Source: Pedobacter mucosus
GTDB lineage: Bacteria > Bacteroidota > Bacteroidia > Sphingobacteriales > Sphingobacteriaceae
Direction of reading: 5' to 3'
NCBI RefSeq assembly: GCF_022200785.1
Contig: NZ_CP087585.1
Span: forward strand, 1,116,001 to 1,180,000
Length of the DNA: 64,000 nucleotides
The translations under genes were made by a program, and so were the position numbers. Positions 54,993-64,000 of this stretch are shown one piece after another. A model generated the notes under the pieces. That model was not told the origin of the DNA. It was given only the letters and a program-made list of their open reading frames with translations, and did not search any database. Numbering within the stretch: position 1 is the first letter of the stretch; each line of letters opens with the position of its first letter.

Positions 54993-56299
54993 GATTTTTT
55001 TTCTAAAGTGGGTTGAAAGGTATTCGTTTTAACAACAGCATTTAATTCATGTAATATTGTATAAAGACCGAAATTAGTTCTGTTTACATAAATAAAATGC
55101 TTAACACCCCGAGCTTGTTTAAATTCAGGCATTTTAGCTATTTTTTCTCCATAAGCGTAAAGTTGCTCGAAAAATTCAGGTTTACTAAAATCAAAAGAAT
55201 CACTTACATAAGGCTTAGCAAATAATTCAATCATTTCTCGGTAAGCTTTATAATAAAATTCTATCTGTTCATTTGTATCATTCGGTAAAATCATTTCCAA
55301 TTTCCGGAATGCATCGATGGTTTTTTGCTTATCATTTATAACATCACTGGAAATTAAAGAGAAAAAAGGATAATAAAAGTCATCAGGCATCTCTTTAATA
55401 CAACCGAAATCGATGACGCCCAAATTTTCTTCTGGTGTAATCATGAAATTTCCAGGGTGAGGATCGGCATGAACTGCCCTTAATTGGTGCTGTTGAAAAT
55501 TATAAAAATCCCAAAGTGCCTGACCGATTTTATTCTTTAACTCTTGCGATGGATTGGTTTTTAAAAATTCTTTTAAATGCAATCCCTCAATCCAATCCAT
55601 GGTAATAATCCGTTTTCCAGATAGTAATGGGTAGTATTTAGGAAAAACAACATGATCCAAATTTTTACAAGCTTCAGAAAATTCAATAGATCTTCTTACT
55701 TCTAATTCATAATCAGTTTCTTCTAAAAGGCGTTCCTCAACTTCTTTAATATAAATATTGAGTTCTTTTTCAGACATGCCCAATAAGCGAAATGCAAAAG
55801 GCTTCACCAATTTCAAATCGGATGAAATACTATCTCCAACTCCTGGGTATTGAATTTTAATTGCAAGTTTTTTTCCATCTAATGTTGCCTGATGAACTTG
55901 GCCAATAGAGGCAGCATTACTCGAATTCAAATTAAAAGTATCAAAAATATTTTCAGGAGTTTTACCAAAATTTTTAGTAAAAGTTCTAACAATTAACGGT
56001 CCAGATAATGGTGGAGCATTATATTGAGATTGAGTAAATTTATCAACGTACGATTTTGGAAGTATGTTTTTATCCATACTTAACATTTGCGCTATCTTTA
56101 AAGCGCTGCCTTTTAACTCGCTTAAAGATTTATAAATATCAGTCGCATTATCCTCATTTAATTGTTCTCTATCCATCTCTGGATTAAAAAGTTTTTTAGA
56201 ATAATGTTTAATGTAATTACCACCAATTTGAAAACCAGTTTTAACAAACTTTGCTGAACGCTCTACCTTAGTTACAGGAATACTTTTTTGTGTTTTCAT
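54989..56299 (-). CDS. ABC1/UbiB/AarF-family atypical protein kinase
   Basis: A 436-residue protein. The KxGQ-type motif reads LKGSALKIAQMLSMD. The kinase core has NAASIGQVHQATLDGKKLAIK, and the catalytic-loop region is HADPHPGNFMITPE with IDFGCIKEM (the DFG-like motif). Family members are ATPases or kinases that support isoprenoid-quinone and lipid metabolism. It is seven bases downstream of a TetR gene and is likely co-transcribed with it and regulated by it. Confidence 0.9.
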   Translation of the reverse strand: MKTQKSIPVTKVERSAKFVKTGFQIGGNYIKHYSKKLFNPEMDREQLNEDNATDIYKSLSELKGSALKIAQMLSMDKNILPKSYVDKFTQSQYNAPPLSGPLIVRTFTKNFGKTPENIFDTFNLNSSNAASIGQVHQATLDGKKLAIKIQYPGVGDSISSDLKLVKPFAFRLLGMSEKELNIYIKEVEERLLEETDYELEVRRSIEFSEACKNLDHVVFPKYYPLLSGKRIITMDWIEGLHLKEFLKTNPSQELKNKIGQALWDFYNFQQHQLRAVHADPHPGNFMITPEENLGVIDFGCIKEMPDDFYYPFFSLISSDVINDKQKTIDAFRKLEMILPNDTNEQIEFYYKAYREMIELFAKPYVSDSFDFSKPEFFEQLYAYGEKIAKMPEFKQARGVKHFIYVNRTNFGLYTILHELNAVVKTNTFQPTLEKKS

Positions 56300-56305
56300 T
56301 AAATT

Positions 56306-56959
56306 TTAAAACCCCATGCTCTCTTTAAATTTCCCGTTACGGGTTAAAAATTTACCATACTCGAAAAGATTATCAATTGGAGAACGTTGAAAAAGATCAA
56401 AAGTAACATTGATACCTTTTTCTATCGCCTCATCACTTTTTTCAAATCCATCGCTATCGTCACTAATCCAAAATTTTACAATAAACGCAAACTGAAGCCA
56501 TAATGCATCTTTGTATCGTTTACTAAAAAATCTGCGATCAGCTAATTCTCCACTTTCTAAACCTTCATTTATTACTTCTTCTGCAAAGTTTTCGAAAATG
56601 GGCTTAACTCCAGTTAAAACATTTGGCAAACCAATTTTACCCACATAATTTTTTAAACTATAAACTACAAAACTTCTATTTGTTTTTAAGTTCTCTAAAT
56701 AGCTATAGAAAAATGAAAGCATTTTCTCTCTTGAAGAATATTGGTTCCAGACCTCTTGTTCCTTTATTTTGGTGATGGTATCAAAGGTCAATTCAAACCA
56801 AATGGTTTTTTCGATGCTCTCAAACGATGGATGAAATTGATAGAATTCTGCTTCTGTAATTTTTATTTTCTTAACAAAACTGTAAACAGATTTAGGTTTC
56901 TCATTGTTAGATAAAACATAATCTAAATACGCGTTTCTGATTTGCTGAGCTGTTGCCAT
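56306..56959 (-). CDS. TetR/AcrR-family transcriptional regulator
   Basis: A 217-residue, all-helical protein. The N-terminal HTH region (IRNAYLDYVLSNNEKPKSVY then ITEAEFYQFHPSFESIEKTI) fits the TetR fold, with a ligand-binding C-terminal domain (FFYSYLENLKTNRSFVVYSL). It is the first gene of a two-gene operon with the ABC1-family kinase and likely represses it. The inducer is unknown. Confidence 0.75.
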   Translation of the reverse strand: MATAQQIRNAYLDYVLSNNEKPKSVYSFVKKIKITEAEFYQFHPSFESIEKTIWFELTFDTITKIKEQEVWNQYSSREKMLSFFYSYLENLKTNRSFVVYSLKNYVGKIGLPNVLTGVKPIFENFAEEVINEGLESGELADRRFFSKRYKDALWLQFAFIVKFWISDDSDGFEKSDEAIEKGINVTFDLFQRSPIDNLFEYGKFLTRNGKFKESMGF

Positions 56960-57131
56960 AAAAAGCTTTTTATTTATAACGTATTAACGTAATAATGGTT
57001 TCAATTCGTTTGGTATTGTTAATCAGTCATTTGTAATTTTAATGATTTATGTTTTAATAAGTAGGCTAAAAAAATTAGTTAACTGCTGCGGATTGTCAAT
57101 AAATTTAGCCTTAATAAACTAAAATTATTAG

Positions 57132-57139
57132 TATTTTTG
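57132..57139 (+). promoter_or_regulatory. TAnnTTTG -7 box before HD hydrolase gene
   Basis: TATTTTTG at 57132-57139 fits the Bacteroidota -7 consensus and lies 31 bases before the ATG at 57171. The -33 element is weak. Confidence 0.42.
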
Positions 57140-57170
57140 TTCTATATTAAAAGTAGATAATATTTAAATT

Positions 57171-58025
57171 ATGGTTCAAGTTGATGATTTTTTATACGGT
57201 AAAATGCAATTCAGTCAAGTATTTCTTGATTTGTTAAATACTGAAGCGTTAATTCGCTTAGCTGGAATTCATCAAAGTGGTGCTGTTTTTTTAGTAAATC
57301 CAGGTATTTGCCATTCGCGTTTAGAACATTCCAAAGGTGTAATGATGCTGATAAAGTATTTGGGTGGAACTGAATTAGAACAAATTGCAGGTTTATTGCA
57401 TGATGTATCTCACACTGCATTTTCTCATGTAGGAGATTATGTTTTCAACAATACTGATGAAAATTATCACGAGCAAATTTTTGAAGAATTTTTATTAAAA
57501 TCTGATATTCCTCAAGTGTTAATCAACCATGGTTATCACATTGATGAAATAATTTTCGGAGATTTTAAAATTCTCGAACAGCCATTGCCATTACTATGTG
57601 CAGATCGATTGGATTATACTTTAAGAGATGCTATACATGGAGGGATTATTTCCAGGCAAAGAGCAAAAATATTTTTAAATGATATCACACTAAAAAATGG
57701 TGTAATTGCTGTAAATTCTGAAAACGAAGTAGAGTGGATTAATGAAACTTTTGTAAAATTGAATAACGAACTTTTTAGGCTTCCAATAAATTTATATGCA
57801 AATGGTAAAATGGCAGAAATCATTAGGGATTTTATGGATAAAAATATTTTATCTAAAGATGATATGCTAAAAACTGATACCATGCTTTTAAATAAAATTA
57901 GAAGTACAATAGATGGATATGAAGCAATAAAAGCTATAAAGCAGTTAAAAGGATTTGCCGAATTTATGAGACATGGAGCCGTTCCGAAAATTAAAGCTAG
58001 AGTTTTAAAAGCCTTCATTACCTAA
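57171..58025 (+). CDS. HD-superfamily phosphohydrolase
   Basis: A 284-residue soluble protein. CHSRLEHSKGV supplies the first His, GLLHDVSHTAFSHVGD the HD pair plus second His, and LPLLCADRLDYTLRD the final Asp. The spacing resembles dGTPase-like/YdhJ-type HD hydrolases, but it is short and lacks a dGTPase C-terminal region. The substrate is a nucleotide or similar phosphate ester by family. A TatA/E gene follows 55 bases downstream. Confidence 0.87.
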   Translation: MVQVDDFLYGKMQFSQVFLDLLNTEALIRLAGIHQSGAVFLVNPGICHSRLEHSKGVMMLIKYLGGTELEQIAGLLHDVSHTAFSHVGDYVFNNTDENYHEQIFEEFLLKSDIPQVLINHGYHIDEIIFGDFKILEQPLPLLCADRLDYTLRDAIHGGIISRQRAKIFLNDITLKNGVIAVNSENEVEWINETFVKLNNELFRLPINLYANGKMAEIIRDFMDKNILSKDDMLKTDTMLLNKIRSTIDGYEAIKAIKQLKGFAEFMRHGAVPKIKARVLKAFIT

Positions 58026-58080
58026 TTATATTTCAAATCTTGGTTGGTGTTTTTATCGTATATTGTAAAAAAATAAAGTT

Positions 58081-58221
58081 ATGTCTGCAATAGAAATTAT
58101 TTTAATTGGTGTTGTTATCTTACTACTTTTTGGAGGAAAGAAACTTCCAGAGTTGATGAGAGGAATTGGGAAAAGCATTAAAGAATTTAAGAATGCGAAA
58201 GGTGAACCAAGCATTAAATAG
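58081..58221 (+). CDS. tatA: TatA/E-family Sec-independent translocase subunit
   Basis: A 46-residue protein. It has an N-terminal transmembrane helix (MSAIEIILIGVVILLLF), the FGGKKLPEL hinge and an amphipathic helix (RGIGKSIKEFKNAKGE), which together define TatA/E. It forms the pore component for folded-protein export. tatB/tatC are not adjacent. TatA and TatE cannot be told apart. Confidence 0.88.
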   Translation: MSAIEIILIGVVILLLFGGKKLPELMRGIGKSIKEFKNAKGEPSIK

Positions 58222-58261
58222 TTTATTTTTTTTTAGTACAAAATACTTTTAATTTTTAGAA

Positions 58262-58468
58262 ATGGAAAACGGGCAAAGAAATTTAACTAATAAAAATGAG
58301 AATATTACAACTGATAACTCAGAAGAATTAAATTCTGGTTTGGACGCTTGGAACGATCGCTTGGATGAAAATTTTGAATCAGAAAAAAATAACGATCCGA
58401 TAGCTGACGAAAAAGCAAAAGATTTCTCAGAAGAAGATGGAAGTGGCGATCAATCTGATCAGGCATAA
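58262..58468 (+). CDS. Small acidic hypothetical protein
   Basis: A 68-residue, strongly acidic and probably disordered protein (ENGQRNLTNKNENITTDNSE ... DEKAKDFSEEDGSGDQ). No motif. It starts 40 bases after the TatA/E gene and may be co-transcribed with it. Confidence 0.5.
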   Translation: MENGQRNLTNKNENITTDNSEELNSGLDAWNDRLDENFESEKNNDPIADEKAKDFSEEDGSGDQSDQA

Positions 58469-58746
58469 TTTGTGTTTCAACATTAATTTTAAATACGTTT
58501 AATAATTATTTTTTTAAATATCTGCAGCATATTTTATTGTGTCTGTATGGCCTTTGCTTGTTCTCAAATTTAATAAAATTGAGAAAAAATTTACACCAAT
58601 ATTCCGGTTCTTTACACCAACTATATCTTTTGGTTACATAAAATGTTAATTTATGTAAACCTGTTTTTCTTGTATTTGAATAATAGTATATTGCATTCCC
58701 ATATTAATCAAGTAAATGTATTACATCTCTCAATTAAGCTAATAAA

Positions 58747-61700
58747 ATGAATAGGTTTGGTTTAATAGGATTAATACTTTTTACGCTATTTTCAAAACTT
58801 GTATTCAGTCAAAATGTATCAAACGAAGGCACTGATTTTTGGGCAGTTTTTCCAACTCATGTAGCAAGTGGGAATGGGGGAACAACAACTGGTAATCATG
58901 CAAATTTATCAATATTTGTAACATCAAAATCTAACTCTATTGTAACTGTAAGCTGTGGTTTAGCTTATTCAGAAACAAAGAATATTCCTGCAAATACATC
59001 TGTGGAATTTGTAGTCGATTGGGCAAGTGCCTATATACCATTTAGTAGTGCAAATGGCAATCTTTTAAATAAAGGTATTCATATTAAAGTAGCTGATGGC
59101 TCCCCAAAGGTTTCTGCGTATGCTCATATTTATGGCCAAGCAAGATCTGCGGCGTCTTTAATATTACCTTACGAAACATTAGGACAGACCTATTATTCAA
59201 TGAATTATACACAGAACGCAGGTGGAAATAATTATTTAACACTTGTTGCTGTTGAAGATAATACATCAATTTTATTGCATAGTAAAAGTGGAGGCGTTAT
59301 TACGATTAATCTTGATCATGCTGGAGATGTTTATGAATATATTTCTGGTTCTGATGACTTAACTGGAGTTTATGCAGAAATAAATCCCGCTAGTTCTTCT
59401 TGTAAAAGATTTGCAGCTTTTTCGGGTTCATCAGTAGTTACAATAGTTTGCAATGGCTCTCAAGATCCTTTGTATCAACAACTTTATCCAACCGTTAGTT
59501 GGGGTAGAAATTATGGGGTTGTTCCTTTTAAAGATAGGCGGTATATTTTACGAATATTAGCTCAAGAAGATAATACCAAGGTAATTTATAACGGTTTGAC
59601 AACAATTATAAACAAAGGAAAATATATAGAAAGTGATTTACTAACAGAATCTACTTTTATTACAGCTGATAAATTGATTAGCGTTGCTCAATACTCGCTT
59701 ACTCAAGCATGTTCATCTACCAATGGTGGGAATATAATTGGTGATCCCGAAATGGTTATGCTTAATCCAATCGAATTTAATATTAAAGGGATAACAGTAT
59801 TTTCTTCTCCATTACAAAATATCTTAGTCAGGTATATTAATGTATTGATAAGAACTTCTCAAACTGCCACTTTTAAAATTAATAATCTTGCACCAAATAC
59901 TACGTGGACACCACTTACAGGAAATTCTTCCTTTTCTTTTGCTCAAATTCCTATTTCTGAAATAAGTTTAACGCTCACAGCTGACGATGGTTTTAATGCT
60001 ATTGCATATGGCTTCGGTAATGCGGAATCGTACTCCTATTCAGCAGGTACAAACCTATCATCTAATAATTATTTAACTGTTGTTAATGAATCTACAAACG
60101 AAGAAAGTCCCAACGGATGTATTGGTCAACAAGTAGATTTTAAAGTAAATTTACCATATCAACCTGACAAAATAACGTGGACTTTGGAGGGAGAAATGCC
60201 TGAAGTGGTTATTAATCCTGTAGCAGAAATTAAAGTTGTTAACGGACAAAACACTTATATTTATAAGTATCCGGTTAATAAAGTTTATACAGTTACTGGA
60301 GAATATCATTTAGAAGTTTTAGCACATGTAGAAAATAATGCAACCAACTGTATTAATGGTGATTTAACAACTAATTATGTTTTCAATATTTATGATCTAC
60401 CTACGGCTAAGTTTATTGCAGATATTGCTGGCTGCGCCAAATCAGATATTTTATTTACCGATCGAAGTATCTCGAATACCACTGATTTTGCGATTACAGA
60501 CTGGATTTGGGATCTTGGGGATGGATCTACATCAACAGATCGCAATCCTAAACATCAATACGCCACGGAAGGAAATTATAATGTAACCTTGTCTGTAAAA
60601 TCTGGTACTGGCTGTTATTCCGATCCTGCTCCTTTACAAAGTGTCCATATCAATCCATTGCCAGAATCTAAATTCAGTATTGATCACCTTACATCATGCA
60701 TAAATACGAATGTTTTATTTACAGATCAGTCAATAATTAGTACAGCTTTAACATCTAATTCAAAAATAATTAAATGGCATTGGGATTTCGGTGACGGAAC
60801 AAGTGAAGATAAAACTGACAAATTACCTTTTACGCATCCATATTTAAGTGTTGGAACTTTTTCAGTCGTTTTAACAACTACTTCTGATAATGGATGTACA
60901 ACATCCTCATTACCTCAAAGTTTAACAATAACTAACTTACCTATAGCCGATTTTTCTTTACCTGATGTCTGCTTTGATGATGGTGTTGCAAAATTTATTA
61001 ATTTATCTAAAAATACAGATGGTACAACAAATGGATTAACTTATGAATGGGATTTTGGAGATCCTAGTTCAACAAACAATTTATCTGATGATAAAGACGG
61101 CTCTCATATTTTTTCTGCCCCTGATAAATATTTTATTATTTTAAAAGTAATAAACGAGAATGGCTGCATTATTTCAGTATCAAAAGATTTTACCATCAAT
61201 GGTCAAGTAAAAAATGCAGAATTTACTGTTCAGAATGAAAATAATTTATGTAGCAACAACGACGTAATTATTAATAATATATCAGAGGCAATTAGCGGAA
61301 AAATTACTAAAATCGAGGTCTATCAAGATTTTGGTAATAATCCAACAGATAAAATAACTATTGATTTCCCTACGACTGTAGATATTCCACTTCATTATAC
61401 ATCTTTTGGTGGTAATGCTGATAAAATAATTACTATTAAATTAATAGCTTACTCTGGTATCGTTTGTTCTAAAGAATTTATTAAAACAATTACTTTAAGG
61501 CCTTCTCCAATTTTACAATTCAATGCAATTCCCACTATTTGTGAAAATGATGGTTTAATTTTGCTTAACCAAGCAAGCGAAACTTCTGGTACTACGGGAA
61601 GTGGTATTTATTCAATAGATGGAATAAATTTTAGTGGCAATTTTAATCCAAAACTTACTGGAGTAGGCACGCATAACATAATGTATACCTACACAACTCC

Positions 61701-62250
61701 AAATGGATGTGCATTATCAATAACGAAAACAATCACCGTTAATGCATCTCCAACAGCTGATTCCGGACCCGATATTTTTGTTTTAGCAGGGGGGGAGGTT
61801 ACCATTCCTGCTACGGCTCAAGGATCCAATTTAACTTACCAATGGACACCAGCGCTTGGTCTTAGCAAAAACAATATCTTAAATCCTGTGGTTAATCCAG
61901 ATCAAGATACAGAATATACACTAACCGTTACCACGAATCCTGAAGGCTGTACCGCTACATCTAAAGTAAAAGTAAAAGTTTTACAAGCCTTAGATTTACG
62001 AAATACTTTTACGCCTAACGGAGATAATGTGAATGATGTTTGGACGATAAATTACTTAGAAACTTATCCAAATGCCACAGTAGAAATTTTCAATAGAAAT
62101 GGTAATAGGGTTTTTTTTAGCAGTGGATATAAAATTCCATTCGACGGAAATTATCAAAACCAGCCACTTCCAGTTGGCGTTTATTATTATATTATTAACC
62201 CAAGAAATGGACGAAAAATTTTAACCGGTCCATTAACTCTACTAAGATAA
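58747..62250 (+). CDS. Large secreted T9SS substrate: IgGFc-binding-like, PKD domains, gliding C-terminal domain
   Basis: A 1167-residue exported protein with a signal peptide. Residues ~25-430 resemble the IgGFc-binding N-terminal domain found in Bacteroidota surface proteins (GTDFWAVFPTHVASG). At least three PKD-like Ig folds follow (WDLGDGSTSTDRNPKHQY, WDFGDGTSEDK, WDFGDPSSTNN). The end is a CHU_C-type gliding-motility/T9SS type B sorting domain (LRNTFTPNGDNVNDVWTI ... PVGVYYYIINPRNGRKILTG). It should be exported by the type IX system and attached to, or released from, the cell surface. The PorP/SprF gene follows two bases later. Confidence 0.9.
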   Translation: MNRFGLIGLILFTLFSKLVFSQNVSNEGTDFWAVFPTHVASGNGGTTTGNHANLSIFVTSKSNSIVTVSCGLAYSETKNIPANTSVEFVVDWASAYIPFSSANGNLLNKGIHIKVADGSPKVSAYAHIYGQARSAASLILPYETLGQTYYSMNYTQNAGGNNYLTLVAVEDNTSILLHSKSGGVITINLDHAGDVYEYISGSDDLTGVYAEINPASSSCKRFAAFSGSSVVTIVCNGSQDPLYQQLYPTVSWGRNYGVVPFKDRRYILRILAQEDNTKVIYNGLTTIINKGKYIESDLLTESTFITADKLISVAQYSLTQACSSTNGGNIIGDPEMVMLNPIEFNIKGITVFSSPLQNILVRYINVLIRTSQTATFKINNLAPNTTWTPLTGNSSFSFAQIPISEISLTLTADDGFNAIAYGFGNAESYSYSAGTNLSSNNYLTVVNESTNEESPNGCIGQQVDFKVNLPYQPDKITWTLEGEMPEVVINPVAEIKVVNGQNTYIYKYPVNKVYTVTGEYHLEVLAHVENNATNCINGDLTTNYVFNIYDLPTAKFIADIAGCAKSDILFTDRSISNTTDFAITDWIWDLGDGSTSTDRNPKHQYATEGNYNVTLSVKSGTGCYSDPAPLQSVHINPLPESKFSIDHLTSCINTNVLFTDQSIISTALTSNSKIIKWHWDFGDGTSEDKTDKLPFTHPYLSVGTFSVVLTTTSDNGCTTSSLPQSLTITNLPIADFSLPDVCFDDGVAKFINLSKNTDGTTNGLTYEWDFGDPSSTNNLSDDKDGSHIFSAPDKYFIILKVINENGCIISVSKDFTINGQVKNAEFTVQNENNLCSNNDVIINNISEAISGKITKIEVYQDFGNNPTDKITIDFPTTVDIPLHYTSFGGNADKIITIKLIAYSGIVCSKEFIKTITLRPSPILQFNAIPTICENDGLILLNQASETSGTTGSGIYSIDGINFSGNFNPKLTGVGTHNIMYTYTTPNGCALSITKTITVNASPTADSGPDIFVLAGGEVTIPATAQGSNLTYQWTPALGLSKNNILNPVVNPDQDTEYTLTVTTNPEGCTATSKVKVKVLQALDLRNTFTPNGDNVNDVWTINYLETYPNATVEIFNRNGNRVFFSSGYKIPFDGNYQNQPLPVGVYYYIINPRNGRKILTGPLTLLR

Positions 62251-62252
62251 TT

Positions 62253-63263
62253 TTGAAAAAATACATACTAATATTGGCTGTTTTAATTTCCTTTGAGTGT
62301 TATGCTCAACAGAAACCTCAATATACCCAATACATTTTTAACCAATATTTGCTTAATCCCGCTCTTTCAGGAATTGAAAATTATATAGATTTTAAAGCGG
62401 GTTATAGGCAACAATGGTCTGGAATAAATGAAGCACCACAAACTTCTTTTGTTTCTGCACATTGGGCACTTGGTGATAACCAATTGTGGAGTAATGCATT
62501 AACGGATTTTCCAGAACAATCTGGTAATCCAATGGATAGAAACTATATGCAAAATTATATGTCGTCGCCAGCCCATCATGGAATGGGGATAACTGCAGTT
62601 TTAGACAAAACCGGACCACTATCAAGATTAGATGCCAATTTAACTTATGCTTATCATATACAATTAAGTAATAGCTTTAATTTGTCGGCTGGAGTAGCTG
62701 CCGGCCTTTCCAGAATTTCTTTAGATGTTAATGCGTTAACCTTTGATCAACCAAATGATCCAGCAGTTTCCTCTGCTTTTGTAAATCAATTGAAACCAGA
62801 TTTAAGTGTCGGACTTTGGCTATATGGCGCAAGAGTTTTTGCAGGCTTATCTGTTCAACAAATATTGCCGCAAAAATTAAGTTTTACGAATGATAATACT
62901 TATAATTTGGGAAAAGAAGTGCCTCATTTCTTCGCTACAGCAGGATATAAATTTTTCTTAGATGAAGATATTGCTGCAATTCCTTCAATAATGGTTAAAT
63001 ATGTTCAACCTAGTCCAATATCTATAGATTTAAATATGAAAGTGGCTTTTAAAGATAGAATTTGGCTTGGCGGAAGTTATCGAAAAGACGATTCATTTTC
63101 CGCAATGGCAGGGTTTAATATTGGGAAAATGGTTAATTTAACCTATTCTTATGATTTTACGACATCAGATCTTAACCAGGTAAGTAATGGATCACATGAA
63201 ATTGTGCTGGGATTATTACTTAATAATATTTATAAGGTTCCTTCTTATATTAGGATGTGGTAA
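62253..63263 (+). CDS. PorP/SprF-family type IX secretion outer-membrane protein
   Basis: A 336-residue protein with a signal peptide (ILILAVLISFECYAQ) and the family opening YTQYIFNQYLLNPALSGIE. It is strand-rich with repeated GL/AG turns, as expected for an outer-membrane barrel. PorP/SprF proteins pair with a neighbouring T9SS type B substrate, exactly the arrangement here. The start codon is TTG (62253), since no in-frame ATG precedes the signal peptide; it lies two bases after the previous stop. Confidence 0.9.
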   Translation: MKKYILILAVLISFECYAQQKPQYTQYIFNQYLLNPALSGIENYIDFKAGYRQQWSGINEAPQTSFVSAHWALGDNQLWSNALTDFPEQSGNPMDRNYMQNYMSSPAHHGMGITAVLDKTGPLSRLDANLTYAYHIQLSNSFNLSAGVAAGLSRISLDVNALTFDQPNDPAVSSAFVNQLKPDLSVGLWLYGARVFAGLSVQQILPQKLSFTNDNTYNLGKEVPHFFATAGYKFFLDEDIAAIPSIMVKYVQPSPISIDLNMKVAFKDRIWLGGSYRKDDSFSAMAGFNIGKMVNLTYSYDFTTSDLNQVSNGSHEIVLGLLLNNIYKVPSYIRMW

Positions 63264-63322
63264 ATTTACTTTCCAAGTAAAAACTCAACTGTATTCATGA
63301 ATTAAGATAAAATCTCCTTCAA

Positions 63323-64000
63323 TTAAAGTTCTTTTCTAAGTCGTGCAACCGGAATATTCATTTGTTCCCTATATTTTGCAACAGTTCTTCTCGCTATATT
63401 ATAACCCCTTTCCTTTAAAATATCAGTCAATTTTTCGTCGGCTAAAGGCTTACGTTTATCTTCACTTCCAATGCAATCTTCCAAAATTTTCTTTACTTCT
63501 TTGTTGGATACTTCTTCACCACTCTCTGTTTGAATAGCTTCGGAGAAAAAAGATTTTAATAAAAATGTGCCAAATTCTGTTTGAACATATTTAGAGTTCG
63601 CAACCCTCGATACGGTTGAAATATCCATATCAATTTTATCAGCAATATCTTTTAAAATCATTGGGCGCATTTTACGCTCATCTGCAGTAAGCAAATATTC
63701 ATACTGATAATGCATTATCGCATTCATGGTTTTTAATAAAGTTTGCTGGCGTTGTTTAATCGCATCTATAAACCATTTAGCAGAATCTAATTTTTGTTTT
63801 ACAAACTGTACGGCTTCTTTTAGTTTTTTATCTTTAGATGATGCTTTATCATAATGTTCAAACATCTCTAAATAAGAGCGACTAACCTTTAGCTCAGGCG
63901 CATTTTTTGAATTCAAGGTTAAAATTAAAACGCCGTCATTATTGCTGATATGAAAATCAGGAATAATCTGCATCTGCTTGGTTGTAACCTGGTTTGCATC
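63323..64000 (-). CDS. rpoN: RNA polymerase sigma-54 factor, C-terminal part (cut by window)
   Basis: The frame is open to the window edge. The visible ~226 residues include IPDFHISNNDGVLIL, the core-binding and HTH regions (MILKDIADKIDMDISTVSRV) and the RpoN box (ARRTVAKYREQMNIP) followed by VARLRKEL. It is sigma-54, which starts transcription together with AAA+ enhancer-binding proteins. The N-terminal region lies to the right of the window. A gap of about 60 bases separates it from the convergent PorP/SprF gene. Confidence 0.93.
   Translation of the reverse strand, partial: DANQVTTKQMQIIPDFHISNNDGVLILTLNSKNAPELKVSRSYLEMFEHYDKASSKDKKLKEAVQFVKQKLDSAKWFIDAIKQRQQTLLKTMNAIMHYQYEYLLTADERKMRPMILKDIADKIDMDISTVSRVANSKYVQTEFGTFLLKSFFSEAIQTESGEEVSNKEVKKILEDCIGSEDKRKPLADEKLTDILKERGYNIARRTVAKYREQMNIPVARLRKEL

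Noticed and set aside
1..64000. CRISPR array, rRNA operon, intact insertion sequence or transposase
   Set aside because: No regularly spaced repeats, no rRNA-like segment and no transposase motifs were seen on either strand.

Overview
The window comes from a low-G+C member of the Bacteroidota, most likely a Pedobacter-like Sphingobacteriaceae. The evidence is a type IX secretion pair (a gliding-motility C-terminal domain protein followed by PorP/SprF), an LTA-synthase-like sulfatase, a 'head GIN' DUF2807 protein, a histone H1-like protein, DUF3945/DUF932-type mobile-element genes and TAnnTTTG-type promoter boxes. No species can be named from the sequence alone.

Layout. Positions 1 to about 40.85 kb are an accessory island. 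Its right edge is a complete tRNA with a CAT anticodon (40857-40930, minus strand). The 3' end of this tRNA faces a tyrosine recombinase (39264-40544) that is accompanied by two small tandem DNA-binding-like paralogs. The left edge lies outside the window. Within the island, visibly more G+C-rich blocks (1-2160 and 13.2-17.1 kb) carry housekeeping genes of an integrative/conjugative element: DUF3945, histone H1-like, a RadC/JAB-domain protein, DUF932 and small proteins. They are interrupted by decayed genes (an Fpg/Nei glycosylase with a single-base loss and stops; an unrecognised gene with three stops in one frame). Between and after these blocks sit a VOC protein, an amidohydrolase lipoprotein, two PAS sensor kinases, an Lrp/AsnC regulator divergent from a SerC-like protein that lacks the PLP lysine, and small HTH proteins. 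No relaxase or transfer gene is visible here.

The most interesting segment is 20.8-34.4 kb, which looks like a defence/conflict region. A helicase IV-like UvrD protein is followed by a tight six-gene minus-strand operon (30762 down to 23989). In transcription order it encodes a TIR/SEFIR protein, an all-helical GASH-like protein, a TRAFAC-type GTPase with an N-terminal four-cysteine cluster, a second P-loop GTPase, a GAP1-N1-type protein and a DUF2971 protein. All junctions are within a few bases or overlapping. Next come two proteins with the RNxxxH signature of HEPN ribonucleases (31543-32676 and 33798-34367). I read the six-gene operon as a GTPase-coupled conflict system with a TIR/SEFIR effector. 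That is family knowledge plus inference, not proof.

After the tRNA (about 41-64 kb) the sequence is AT-rich core chromosome. It holds an HD-domain/Pycsar-effector-like membrane protein in one operon with polyphosphate kinase and an SdiA-regulated-like lipoprotein, a metallophosphoesterase fused to an outer-membrane barrel, a GAF protein, an LTA-synthase-like sulfatase, a DUF2807 protein, a single-domain response regulator, an ABC1/UbiB-family kinase with a TetR regulator, an HD hydrolase, a TatA/E protein, the T9SS substrate/PorP-SprF pair, and the C-terminal part of sigma-54 (rpoN) running off the right edge.
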